Part shown: piece after piece, positions 55,166 to 64,000 of the stretch
Layout: every line of letters begins with the position of its first letter
How positions within the stretch are numbered: position 1 is the stretch's first letter
Source of the DNA: Phenylobacterium sp.
GTDB lineage: Bacteria > Pseudomonadota > Alphaproteobacteria > Caulobacterales > Caulobacteraceae
Direction of reading: 5' to 3'
DNA length: 64,000 nucleotides
NCBI GenBank assembly: GCA_020402745.1
Contig: JADBYZ010000009.1
Span: 58,500-122,499 of the forward strand
Made by a program: the position numbers and the translations under genes
Notes under the pieces: generated by a model
Databases searched by the model: none
The model's input: the letters and a program-made list of their open reading frames with translations, nothing else
Told to the model about the DNA's origin: nothing

Positions 55166-56017
55166 TCAGACCGCGATGGGGGCGGAGATGGCCGGGTGGG
55201 CCTTGTAGCCCTTGAACTTCACGTCGCCGGGTTCGAAGGCGAAGAGGTCGTCCCGGGCCGCCAGCTCCAGCCGGGGCGGCGCCAGGGGTTCGCGAGTCAG
55301 CTGCTCGCGGGCCTGGTCCAGGTGGTTCAGGTAGAGGTGGGCGTCCCCCAGGGTGTGGACGAAGTCGCCGGCGTCAAGCCCCGTCACCGCCGCCACCATG
55401 TGCGTCAGGAGGGCGTAGGAGGCGATGTTGAAGGGCACGCCCAGGAAGACGTCGGCCGAGCGCTGGTAGAGCTGGCAGGACAGGCGTCCGTTCGCCACGT
55501 GGAACTGGAAGAGGCAGTGGCAGGGGGGCAGGGCCATGTCGTCCACGTCCGCCGGGTTCCAGGCGGTGACGATGTGGCGGCGGCTCTCCGGGCTGCGCTT
55601 CAGCCCTTCGACCAGGGCCGCCATCTGGTCGATGACCCGGCCGTCCGGCGCCGCCCAGGAGCGCCACTGGCGGCCGTAGACGGGCCCCAGCTCGCCCTCG
55701 GCGTCGGCCCACTCGTCCCAGATGCTGACCCCGCGCTCCTGCAGCCAGCGGACATTGGTCTCGCCGCGCAGGAACCAGACCAGCTCCACCACGATGGAGC
55801 GCCGGTGCAGGGTCTTGGTGGTCAGGAGGGGAAAGCCGCGCGACAGGTCAAAGCGCATCTGCCGGCCGAAGACGCCTCGCGTGCCCACCCCGGTGCGATC
55901 GGGACGGTCGACGCCATTGGCCAGGATGTCGGCCAAGAGGTCGAGATAGGGCTGCTCAAGCGCCGGCCCGGTCCCGGCGGCCTGTTCTGCGTCATCGATG
56001 CGGGCGGGGGCGTTCAT
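55166..56017 (-). CDS. thyA: Thymidylate synthase
   Basis: Methylates dUMP to dTMP using methylene-tetrahydrofolate. The 283-residue protein contains the catalytic cysteine in [14 protein letters not shown], the [12 protein letters not shown] loop, and [19 protein letters not shown] and [12 protein letters not shown] segments. The N-terminal stretch [17 protein letters not shown] precedes the conserved [14 protein letters not shown] by a few residues. Upstream partner of folA; together they form the thymidylate-folate cycle. Confidence 0.95.
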   Translation of the reverse strand: MNAPARIDDAEQAAGTGPALEQPYLDLLADILANGVDRPDRTGVGTRGVFGRQMRFDLSRGFPLLTTKTLHRRSIVVELVWFLRGETNVRWLQERGVSIWDEWADAEGELGPVYGRQWRSWAAPDGRVIDQMAALVEGLKRSPESRRHIVTAWNPADVDDMALPPCHCLFQFHVANGRLSCQLYQRSADVFLGVPFNIASYALLTHMVAAVTGLDAGDFVHTLGDAHLYLNHLDQAREQLTREPLAPPRLELAARDDLFAFEPGDVKFKGYKAHPAISAPIAV

Positions 56018-56103
56018 GCAGGCTCCGGGCGATGGCCTAGGGGACCCGATTCGCGCCCTCCCGGGAACCGTCGCGGGGACGGCGGTCCACAGGACCGGCG
56101 GAG

Positions 56104-56658
56104 TTATCCCGCAAATCCGCCGTCGGCGAGATAGGCCAGCTCAGCCGTCGTGCTCTCCCGGCCCAGGGCGGCGTTGCGGTGGGGGAAGCGGCCGAAGCGG
56201 TCGATGATGTCGCGGTGCAGCTCGGCGAAGCGGAGAAGCTCGGTGTCGCGGGTCTCGGCGCAGAGGGCCTGGATCAGGCGCACGCAGTCGGCCTGGTCCA
56301 CTGGGTCCTCGGAATGCTCCAGCGGCATGTAGACGAAGTGCCGCAGCTCCGCCTCGACCTGCAGGTCGAAGCCCCGGCGCAGGGCCAGGCGGGCGACCCG
56401 GCGGGCCTTGCCGTCAGTGGCGAAGGCGTGGGCGCTGTCCCGGAAGATGTTGCGGGGGATCTGGTCGAGCAGGAGGATCAGGGCCAGGGCCGGTTCGGCC
56501 TCCTGCGCCCAGTCGTCGTACTGGCCCCGGGCGGCGGCGAGGTGGACGGGCTCGAAGCGCAGGCGCAGGGCGTCGTCGAAGGCGGCGTCCTTGCGGAACC
56601 ATCGGCGCGGGCCGGCGTTGCGCCAGTAGCCGACGACGTCCTGGGGAAGGGCGGGCAT
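56104..56658 (-). CDS. DUF924 family protein
   Basis: A 184-residue helical protein of the DUF924 (PF06041) family: [75 protein letters not shown], and a C-terminal [21 protein letters not shown] are the hallmark segments. Structural TPR-like fold; function unknown. I use ATG at 56658, which has GGAGG upstream, rather than an ATG 24 bp earlier. Divergent from the RcnB-like gene. Confidence 0.88.
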   Translation of the reverse strand: MPALPQDVVGYWRNAGPRRWFRKDAAFDDALRLRFEPVHLAAARGQYDDWAQEAEPALALILLLDQIPRNIFRDSAHAFATDGKARRVARLALRRGFDLQVEAELRHFVYMPLEHSEDPVDQADCVRLIQALCAETRDTELLRFAELHRDIIDRFGRFPHRNAALGRESTTAELAYLADGGFAG

Positions 56659-56781
56659 GATCTTTGACCTCCTGCGGAACACACATTCAACCGCGGTTCA
56701 GGTTGACCTTCCTAATCCGATGCGTGCGGGGGCGACAACCGCCTGGCGCCCTTCCGGCGCCGGCAGACGGAGACACGGACC

Positions 56782-58751
<1,970 letters not shown>

Positions 58752-58760
58752 TCCGCGAGG

Positions 58761-58784
58761 CGGCCTCCCGACGCCGGGAGGCCG
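58761..58784 (+). terminator. Terminator-like hairpin after ilvC
   Basis: Perfect 10-bp arms CGGCCTCCCG / CGGGAGGCCG around ACGC. Starts 10 bp after the ilvC stop. The duplicated ilvC tail at 59532-59743 stops matching just before this hairpin, so the copy lacks it. No U-tract is evident. Confidence 0.6.
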
Positions 58785-58809
58785 TCGAACGCCAAGGCGA
58801 GGTCGAGCC

Positions 58810-59436
58810 ATGTTCGCGTCCCTCACCCTCGTGCGCGCCCACCGGATCCTGGCGGCAGGCCTGGCCGTCTTCATCCTCGGGCACCTGGCCACCCACCTCA
58901 CAGCGGTGGCGGGGCCGGAGATGCACAAGCAGGTGCTGGGAGCGACGCAGGGCCTCTACCGCAACCCCTTTGTCGAGCCCGTTCTGATCGTCGCCCTGCT
59001 GACCCAGATTGTCATCGGCGGCCGCCTGCTGGCCCGGCGCTGGGGCGAGGCGGACAAGGGGTTCTGGGGCTGGGCCCAGCTGCTCTCGGGCGGCTATCTC
59101 ATCGCCTTCATTTTGATTCACTCCAGCGCGGCCCTGTCGACGCGGCATGTCTTCGGCATGGATACGGATTTCTACTGGGCCGCCGCCACCGTGAACCTGG
59201 CGCCCTTCAAGTACGGCTTCTTTCCCTATTACGCCCTGGGCGTGATCTCGGTCTTCACCCACCTGGCCGCCGCCGTGCGATTTGGCTGGGGCGAGCGGGC
59301 GGGCTGGGCGCCGCCGGCCCTGATCGCCCTCGGCGTCGTCGTCGCCACCGTGATCCTCGCGAGCCTCGGCGGGGCCCTCTATCCCATCGAGCTGCCGCCG
59401 GCCAACGCGGCCTACTTCGAGAAGTTCGGCTTCTGA
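58810..59436 (+). CDS. Predicted haem-type integral membrane protein (SdhC/FrdC-like)
   Basis: 208 residues with about five hydrophobic helices: near 12-32, 58-76, 88-110, 133-155 and 172-195. Histidines recur at helix-compatible positions: [26 protein letters not shown] and FTHLAAAV, a pattern reminiscent of cytochrome b subunits of succinate dehydrogenase/fumarate reductase, though I cannot prove homology. It occupies the DNA between intact ilvC and the chimeric sbtA/ilvC remnant. Its composition is normal for the genome. No partner flavoprotein gene is near. Confidence 0.6.
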   Translation: MFASLTLVRAHRILAAGLAVFILGHLATHLTAVAGPEMHKQVLGATQGLYRNPFVEPVLIVALLTQIVIGGRLLARRWGEADKGFWGWAQLLSGGYLIAFILIHSSAALSTRHVFGMDTDFYWAAATVNLAPFKYGFFPYYALGVISVFTHLAAAVRFGWGERAGWAPPALIALGVVVATVILASLGGALYPIELPPANAAYFEKFGF

Positions 59437-59453
59437 GCCGGACGGGGCCTCGG

Positions 59454-59541
59454 CCCTACAGCGCCCCCGCCGCGAGGGCGTAGAGGGGCAGGCCGAGGAT
59501 CAGGTTGAAGGGGAAGGCTACGCCGAGGGAGAGGCCGAGAT
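59454..59541 (-). pseudogene. Detached 3-prime end of the sbtA-like gene
   Basis: 88 bp identical to 61768-61855 except three positions. It encodes the last residues [23 protein letters not shown] and stop of the sbtA-like transporter. The three differences are all Leu CTG to CTC, hence synonymous. The copy ends inside AGGCCGAGAT, where it joins an ilvC tail. It cannot be expressed as a transporter. See the findings for the duplication model. Confidence 0.85.
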
Positions 59542-59743
59542 GAAGCGCGTGCTGGAGGACATCCAGTCCGGTCGCTTCGTGCGCGACTTCATGCTGGAGA
59601 ACCAGGCCGGCCAGCCCAGCTTCAAGGCCACCCGTCGCCGCGCTTCCGAGCACGGCATCGAGGAGGTCGGCGCCCGCCTGCGCGCCATGATGCCCTGGAT
59701 CAGCAAGAACAAGCTGGTGGATACTGCGCGGAACTGATCCGCG
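59532..59743 (+). pseudogene. Second copy of the ilvC 3-prime end
   Basis: 212 bp matching 58546-58757 with four differences, each synonymous (GAA/GAG, GGC/GGT, CGC/CGT, GCC/GCT). It encodes the last 66 residues of ilvC from [13 protein letters not shown] to VDTARN and stop. It starts at the AGGCCGAGAT shared with the sbtA tail and matches 6 bp past the stop. There is no promoter or full-length protein, so it is a fragment; whether it is translated is unknown. Confidence 0.9.
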
Positions 59744-59755
59744 TCGAAAGTCGCG

Positions 59756-59782
59756 CTACTGTAACCCTCCACCATACAGTAG
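59756..59782. terminator. Hairpin at the left edge of the inserted cargo
   Basis: CTACTGTA (59756-59763) / TACAGTAG (59775-59782), perfect 8-bp arms around an 11-nt loop, starting 13 bp after the ilvC-tail homology ends. It could be a terminator, an att-like dyad or the end of a mobile element. The composition falls from here on. Confidence 0.4.
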
Positions 59783-59875
59783 TGCACCCGCTGCAGGGGC
59801 GGTATTGGGCTAGGTCGGGGTTCAGAAATCAGGGCCAGTCCCTGCGTTTTCGCGGGAGGGATTGCGTGCGACGGG

Positions 59876-60430
59876 TCAGTCGTTGTCGTTCTCAGGTGGC
59901 TTTCTGGGGATGGAATGTCGCCCCAAGAACATAGCTACGACACCTAAAAGTATCGCTGCGCCAAATCCGGCTCCTTCGACGGGATGGTTCAACGCAACGA
60001 AAACTGTCACAACGACTAGGCTCAGTATAAGTGCGCTTATCGCGAACCACTGACCGCGAATCTTAATTTTAGCTTCTGTTCCTATCGCTGTAGTCTCTAG
60101 CGCATGACGGTGTTTTTGCTCATTCTCGGCCATAATCAAAATGCGATCAGCAGCGCCAGGAACAACGGTGTTGTAGCGTCTGAACTCAATCGCCGGAGGT
60201 AGCGGGCCTCGATGGGTCCTTTGATGAACTATCATCCCTTGGACGATGCGCGCGGCCTGCTCTTCTCTTCCTGGTTGGAGGTAGGGCTCCAAGCGTTCAA
60301 TAATCTCTTGCCTCGGAGGCGATACACCAGTTTCTCCATTGGCGTCCTCAGTGGCGTCATTGTCCTTGACGCCAGTTTGGCCTTCAAATGGAGTGGTGTC
60401 TTCGGATGGCTCAGAAGGACTTTCGTTCAC
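59876..60430 (-). CDS. DUF2335 membrane protein
   Basis: A 184-residue predicted membrane protein. The central IEFRRYNTVVPGAADRILIMAENEQKHRH motif and two C-terminal helices (about 134-154 and 158-178) are the DUF2335 pattern. The N-terminus is acidic and variable. I start it at a GTG at 60430 with GGGAG upstream, which overlaps the 3-prime end of the next gene; an ATG at 60484 in the same frame is less well placed. Found in variable genome regions in other bacteria, as I recall. Composition is lower GC than the flanks. Confidence 0.75.
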   Translation of the reverse strand: MNESPSEPSEDTTPFEGQTGVKDNDATEDANGETGVSPPRQEIIERLEPYLQPGREEQAARIVQGMIVHQRTHRGPLPPAIEFRRYNTVVPGAADRILIMAENEQKHRHALETTAIGTEAKIKIRGQWFAISALILSLVVVTVFVALNHPVEGAGFGAAILLGVVAMFLGRHSIPRKPPENDND

Positions 60431-60788
60431 TGCGCTCCCCGCTCTCAGGAATAGCCAACCATTCTTCCTCGTCGTCGGTTTCATCCGGCGAATGAGCCCA
60501 AGCGTTCATTGCATTCCGGATGTCGCGACCAACACGAACCCAATCGGAAGCTGGCCCGTTCCTTTCGATCATGGCCATGGCGTCGGCCATACTCGGGAAG
60601 AGATCAATTGACCTCACTCCAGTCCAAAAAGCACTAGCGGCGTCCGCCGTAGTGGGGCGAGCCTTGCTAGAGCGGGTACCACTCAATGTCACCACCCACA
60701 GGGGGTCTCCCGCATCACCCGGGGCAAGAACTGTCCAAAGCGTGACGTGGCGATCGAGCTTACGCATGGCTGACATGTGTGCTTTCAA
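60411..60788 (-). CDS. Hypothetical protein in the ilvC-sbtA cargo
   Basis: 125 residues, alternative ATGs at 60773 and 60764. An LDRHVTLWTVLAPGDAGDPLWVVTLSGTR beta-rich part is followed by a helical SMADAMAMIERNGPASDWVRVGRDIRNAMNAWA, and an acidic Glu/Asp-rich tail. No family recognised. Its stop overlaps the DUF2335 start by 20 bp, so the pair is probably a translationally coupled operon on the minus strand. The overlap and coding character are better evidence than its sequence. Confidence 0.55.
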   Translation of the reverse strand: MKAHMSAMRKLDRHVTLWTVLAPGDAGDPLWVVTLSGTRSSKARPTTADAASAFWTGVRSIDLFPSMADAMAMIERNGPASDWVRVGRDIRNAMNAWAHSPDETDDEEEWLAIPESGERSERKSF

Positions 60789-61230
60789 GCCCCCGCTTGC
60801 AATGAGCCCGGTGAGTGAAAGTTGCGACCGATAGGGCGCTGGCTTTTCCTCGCCTGCGCTTAATCATGAACGCCAAAATCTAAACGCCTATCCATCGGTC
60901 GTTGCAAGAGGCATCCAAACGCCTCTCGAACAAATCAGCCTCCAGGAAAAGAGGGATGGGCGGTACCTCGCCATCTGACCAATCCAATGGGCCTCTCCCG
61001 AAACCTACAGAAAGAAGCCCTTGCACCATGACAAATCCACATTCGGGATCTCCGTTCTTAGCAACAACCCTATCGCAACCCGATGGCTAAAGGAGTCCTT
61101 GGTACCAAACCACTGGCTCAGGTCGCCTTAGGCGACTGGCCGATGAAGATGTAATCGGTGCCCTTGACGGTGCTTGGCTCCGAGGCTTGTCTAAAGCTCT
61201 TTTCGCCACCAGACCTTCGGCGGTGCCCCA
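60789..61230. other. Intergenic stretch within the less GC-rich cargo
   Basis: About 440 bp between the two divergent cargo operons. A TTG-initiated 62-codon frame at 60902-61090 has no ribosome binding site and unremarkable composition; I do not call it a gene. TTGACG at about 61164 with loose -10 options further on might serve the gene at 61231. No RNA gene or repeat was recognised. Confidence 0.5.
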
Positions 61231-61752
61231 TTGAGCGACTCACCGATCATCGTGGCGGCCATCATCGCCGCATTAGCTGGCACATTGGGTCTTGTTATCG
61301 GCAAGGAGCAGAAGACGGCGGAGTTTCGCCAAGCTTGGGTGGACGCCCTAAGGGCGGAATGTGCCGCCCTAGTCGCTCAGGTTCAACTCATGGCCCATGT
61401 CCCACAAGGGGGTTCCAGCGCCGTCGATCGGCGGACTGAGTCCATTGTGGCGTTCCGGATCTCAGAGGCGGCCATCCGCCTTCGGCTTAGCCGTGATTTC
61501 GAAGAGTCCCGGAGCGCGATTGTCTGTCTAGACCAGCTTTCGGAGCGAGTGGCGCGAGGCGACCTAGCCAGCGAGTCCCTGACGCCTATCGCGGAGAGGT
61601 TCATCCAATCAATTCAGAAAATCAGCAGAAAGGAATGGCGGAAGGTCAAGAGCGGGGTGGTGGCCTTCTTTGTCACCTTAATCCTGATCTTGATCTTCTT
61701 AATCGCCTTTGCCTGGTTTCTCATCCAAATGTTCATCAAAATCGCAGGCTAA
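61231..61752 (+). CDS. Two-helix membrane protein in the ilvC-sbtA cargo
   Basis: A 173-residue protein with an N-terminal membrane helix (about 4-22), a cytoplasmic helical domain, and a C-terminal helix (about 142-168). The juxtamembrane FRQAWVDALRAECAAL resembles an RQxWIDxLR element I associate with small membrane proteins of variable and defence-associated loci; that is memory, not a search. TTG start. It sits 17 bp from the sbtA stop in converging orientation. Confidence 0.6.
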   Translation: MSDSPIIVAAIIAALAGTLGLVIGKEQKTAEFRQAWVDALRAECAALVAQVQLMAHVPQGGSSAVDRRTESIVAFRISEAAIRLRLSRDFEESRSAIVCLDQLSERVARGDLASESLTPIAERFIQSIQKISRKEWRKVKSGVVAFFVTLILILIFLIAFAWFLIQMFIKIAG

Positions 61753-61769
61753 TATTACCTCCAGCCCCC

Positions 61770-62756
61770 CTACAGCGCCCCCGCCGCCAGGGCGTAGAGG
61801 GGCAGGCCCAGGATCAGGTTGAAGGGGAAGGCTACGCCCAGGGAGAGGCCGAGATAGATGCCGGGCCGGGCCTCGGGCAGGGCGGTGCGCATGGCGGCGG
61901 GGGCGGCGATGTAGGAGGCCGAGGCGGCCAGCAGGATCAGGAGGGCGCTGTCGCCGGGGGCGAGGCCGGCGAGGCGTGAGGCGAGCCAGCCGGCGCAGGC
62001 GCCCGCCAGGGGCAGGGCGATCCCCAGGGCCAGGACCCGGGCGGGCGGCCTTCCGGCGTCGGTGAGGCTGCGGGCGGCGGCCAGGCCCATGTCCAGCAGG
62101 AAGAGGCAGAGGGCGCCCTGGAAGAGGGGGTTCACGAAGATGTCCAGCCGGGCCATGCCGGCCTCGCCCGTCGTCAGGCCGATCAGGAAGCTGCCCACCA
62201 GCATGAGGGCCGGGCCGCCCAGGAAGACCTCGCGCAGTATGCTTCCCATGCCGTGGCCGGCGCCGGAGCCTTCCGCCGCGCGCCTGGCGATGATGAGGGC
62301 GGTGAGGATGGCTGGGGCCTCCATGATGGCGAGGACCGCCGTCATGTAGCCGCTGAACACCACGCCGTGCGCGGACAGGAAGTCCGCCCCCGCCGCATAG
62401 GTGACCACAGAGACCGAGCCGAAGGCCGCCGCCGTGGCCGCCGCCGAGGCGCGCTCCAGTCCGCCGAGCCGCCTCAGGACCGGATAGGCCACCAGGGGCC
62501 AGGTCAGGGACAGGATGAGGCCGGCGATCCCAGCCCGTACGAAGCCCTCGCTGAGACCGGCGTCGGCGGCCTCGACCCCGCCCTTGAACCCGATGCAGAG
62601 CATCAGGAAGAGGGAGAGGGTGCGGCTGGTGGAGGCGGGCAGGGACAGGTCTGACTTCGCAAAGCCGCCGAACAGGCCGAGGACGAAGAAGAGGATGGCC
62701 GGCGCAAGCAGGTTCTGGGCGCCGAGGGCGGCGGCGGAGGTCAGGGCTTCGGGCAT
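61770..62756 (-). CDS. SbtA-like sodium-dependent bicarbonate transporter
   Basis: A 328-residue inner-membrane protein of the SbtA/DUF897 family: about ten helices in two inverted five-helix halves, with LNLLAPAILFFVLGLFGGF-like opening, FLMLCIGFKGGVEAA (ion-site loop), AAAFGSVSVVTYAAG and, in the second half, ASASYIAAPAAMRTALPEA. SbtA imports bicarbonate with sodium in cyanobacteria; heterotroph homologues supply anaplerotic carboxylases. Here its last 88 bp are also present in the 59.5-kb remnant. A divergent LysR gene and a T-N11-A dyad suggest LysR control. Confidence 0.85.
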   Translation of the reverse strand: MPEALTSAAALGAQNLLAPAILFFVLGLFGGFAKSDLSLPASTSRTLSLFLMLCIGFKGGVEAADAGLSEGFVRAGIAGLILSLTWPLVAYPVLRRLGGLERASAAATAAAFGSVSVVTYAAGADFLSAHGVVFSGYMTAVLAIMEAPAILTALIIARRAAEGSGAGHGMGSILREVFLGGPALMLVGSFLIGLTTGEAGMARLDIFVNPLFQGALCLFLLDMGLAAARSLTDAGRPPARVLALGIALPLAGACAGWLASRLAGLAPGDSALLILLAASASYIAAPAAMRTALPEARPGIYLGLSLGVAFPFNLILGLPLYALAAGAL

Positions 62757-62852
62757 GGAAATCCGGATGATCAGCGCGCCCCCCCGGGCGCCGGGAGCGG
62801 ACCTCTAGGGCGCGTCGCGGGACAAGGGGCGTTGAAAGGTGCTATTCCTGCA

Positions 62853-62867
62853 ATGAGCAAAACTCAT
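62853..62867. promoter_or_regulatory. LysR-type operator between sbtA and lysR
   Basis: ATGAG-CAAAA-CTCAT, perfect 5-bp arms; centred on the T-N11-A motif (T at 62854, A at 62866) that LysR proteins recognise. It is 15 bp from the lysR ATG and about 97 bp from the sbtA start, in their shared 125-bp divergent promoter region. Likely bound by the LysR protein encoded alongside. Confidence 0.6.
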
Positions 62868-62881
62868 GAAGGACCGGGGCC

Positions 62882-63766
62882 ATGCCGCGCGACGTCAACC
62901 TGGACCTCGACCTGGTCCGCACCTTCGTGACCATCGCCGACACCCGCAGCTTCACCCGGACAGGGGAGAGGCTGGGGCGCAGCCAGTCGGCGATCAGCCT
63001 GCAGGTCCGGCGGCTGGAGGAGCGGCTGGGGGTGAAGCTCCTGGCCCGCGACCCGCGCCGGGTCGGCCTGACCGAGGCGGGGGAGGCCTTCCTGCCCAAG
63101 GCCCGGCGGCTGCTGAGGGTGAATGACGAGATCCTCGCCGAGCTGACGGGAGAGGACCTGGAGGGTGAGGTGCGGCTGGGGGCGCCGGAGGACTTCGCCA
63201 CCGTCCACCTGCCGGACATACTGGGCGCCTTCGCCCGGGCCCATCCCCGGGTGGCCCTGGCGGTGACCTGCGACCTGACCCTGAACCTTCTGGACCGGCT
63301 GCAGGCCGGCGCCCTGGACCTGGCCCTGGTCAAGCGCGAACCCCTGGGGCCGGACCTGGGGGTGCGGGTCTGGCGCGAGCCCCTCGTCTGGGTGGCGGCC
63401 GACCGGGCGGTGCTGCGGCCCGATGAGCCCGCGCCCCTGGTGATCGCCCCGGCGCCCTGCGTCTACCGGCGCCGCGCGGTGGCGGCCCTGGAGGCGCGGG
63501 GGCGCACCTGGCGGGCGGCCTATACCAGCCCCTCCCTGGCGGGCCAGCACGCCGCCCTGCGCGCCGGCCTGGGCCTGACCGTCCTGCCCCGGGAAATGGT
63601 TCCCGACGACCTGGTCCTCCTGAGCGAGGCCGACGGCCTGCCGCCCCTGGAGGACGCCGAGATCGCCCTCTTGAAGGCGCGGGGCGGGGCCCCCCGGGCG
63701 GCGGACCGTCTGGCGGAGTTCGTCCTGGCGTCCCTGGACCGGCGCTCAGCCCGGCCGGCGGGCTAG
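62882..63766 (+). CDS. LysR-family transcriptional regulator
   Basis: A 294-residue LTTR: N-terminal winged HTH (DLDLVRTFVTIADTRSFTRT, RLGRSQSAISLQVRRLEERLG, LARDPRRVGLTEAGEAFL), linker helix, then a periplasmic-binding-fold effector domain (VRLGAPEDFATVHLPDILGAF and ALRAGLGLTVLPREM). Divergent from the sbtA-like gene; probably controls it and itself. Effector unknown; bicarbonate-linked metabolites are a guess from context. Confidence 0.9.
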   Translation: MPRDVNLDLDLVRTFVTIADTRSFTRTGERLGRSQSAISLQVRRLEERLGVKLLARDPRRVGLTEAGEAFLPKARRLLRVNDEILAELTGEDLEGEVRLGAPEDFATVHLPDILGAFARAHPRVALAVTCDLTLNLLDRLQAGALDLALVKREPLGPDLGVRVWREPLVWVAADRAVLRPDEPAPLVIAPAPCVYRRRAVAALEARGRTWRAAYTSPSLAGQHAALRAGLGLTVLPREMVPDDLVLLSEADGLPPLEDAEIALLKARGGAPRAADRLAEFVLASLDRRSARPAG

Positions 63767-63800
63767 TTCCTACCCCCGGGGAGATGGGGCAACTGGACCG

Positions 63801-63884
63801 CCGTTGACCCCCTCAGTCAGCTTCGCTGACAGCTCCCCCTTGGGGGAGCAATTACCGCCTCATTCCTCCCCCAAGGGGCAGGGG
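63801..63884. repeat. Intergenic double-hairpin repeat, copy D (reverse orientation)
   Basis: CCGTTGACCCCCTCAG, then GTCAGCTTCGCTGACAGC, CTCCCCCTTGGGGGAG, AATTACCGCC and CTCCCCCAAGGGG. It is the reverse complement of the copy A/B order, about 35 bp after the lysR stop. The last palindrome is shortened relative to copy A. Acts at a gene 3-prime end like the other copies. Confidence 0.7.
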
Positions 63885-64000
63885 AATCGCATATGCCGCC
63901 GCCTCTGACAGGAAACCGACGCTGGTAAGCGTCTGCAGTCCAAGAGGCAGTCACCGATTCCGTTTTGTTCCCGGTTTTTTGATCGAGCGAGTCTTGCGCA
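63885..64000. other. Window end, no gene recognised
   Basis: Contains a small hairpin GACGCT-GGTA-AGCGTC (63918-63933) followed by a T-rich run near 63970-63980. It might be the start of an RNA or of another element, but it is cut by the window edge. No tRNA could be folded from it. Confidence 0.4.

Noticed and set aside
60902-61090. 62-codon frame inside the cargo
   Set aside because: TTG start, no Shine-Dalgarno sequence, no recognisable sequence; noted under the intergenic entry only.
63885-64000. tRNA or integrase-attachment site at the right edge
   Set aside because: Only a 6-bp hairpin can be formed; no T-loop or acceptor stem could be drawn.

Overview
The window reads as chromosomal DNA of a high-GC alphaproteobacterium, most likely a member of the Caulobacterales (a Phenylobacterium/Caulobacter-type genome). 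Pointers are the uniformly GC-rich coding sequence, a DUF2336 gene with a CtrA-like box upstream, a PAS histidine kinase with a PleC/DivJ-type H-box, and the block ccmI-ccmE-ccmF-ccmH / degP / response regulator / histidine kinase / glnE, a gene order I recall from other alphaproteobacteria. The genus is inference; no rRNA gene is present.

Layout. 1-11 kb is core housekeeping: the start of rplY, a lipoprotein, prs, the overlapping set lgt-midA-pgeF, ubiK, ybjN-like, proC, an EnvZ/OmpR-type pair and ilvE. 11.4-13.35 kb is a visibly less GC-rich insert bounded by 25-bp direct repeats; it carries an NTF2-like secreted protein and a DUF2975/HTH pair. 13.3-16 kb is an NMT1/THI5-like ABC importer with a structured leader. 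16-22 kb has uup, ycgN-like, a cbpA-like chaperone and a PepSY/two-component operon. 22-33 kb is cytochrome c maturation, degP, a two-component system and glnE, nearly all translationally coupled. 33-35 kb is a coupled EF-hand / ECF sigma / anti-sigma / periplasmic metal-sensor operon. 35-46 kb has a PAS histidine kinase, pepN, a DsbA-like protein, a fused hydantoinase/oxoprolinase, a DjlA-like co-chaperone and a Het-C-like protein. 47-54.6 kb is a catabolic-looking set: monooxygenase, acyl-CoA dehydrogenase, serine hydrolase, CYP153-like P450, Old Yellow Enzyme, globin, SMP-30. 54.6-58.8 kb is folA/thyA, a DUF924 protein, an RcnB-like protein and ilvC. 58.8-64 kb is a rearranged region ending in an sbtA-like transporter and a divergent LysR regulator.

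The most unusual structure is at 58.5-61.9 kb. Downstream of intact ilvC lies a chimera of an sbtA 3-prime end (88 bp) joined to a second ilvC 3-prime end (212 bp) through a shared 10-bp AGGCCGAGAT. All seven differences from the intact genes are synonymous. This is what a tandem duplication of an ilvC-to-sbtA segment, or recombination between two diverged lineages, would leave. One arm now holds an SdhC-like membrane gene; the other holds less GC-rich cargo (DUF2335 membrane protein, a small unknown, a two-helix membrane protein).

Other structure: a family of about 110-bp double-hairpin intergenic repeats (four copies), one of them split by a roughly 105-bp MITE-like insertion; a T-N11-A operator between sbtA and lysR; and a bidirectional terminator containing both stop codons of ilvE and the DUF2336 gene. 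I saw no tRNA, rRNA, CRISPR array, integrase or transposase.
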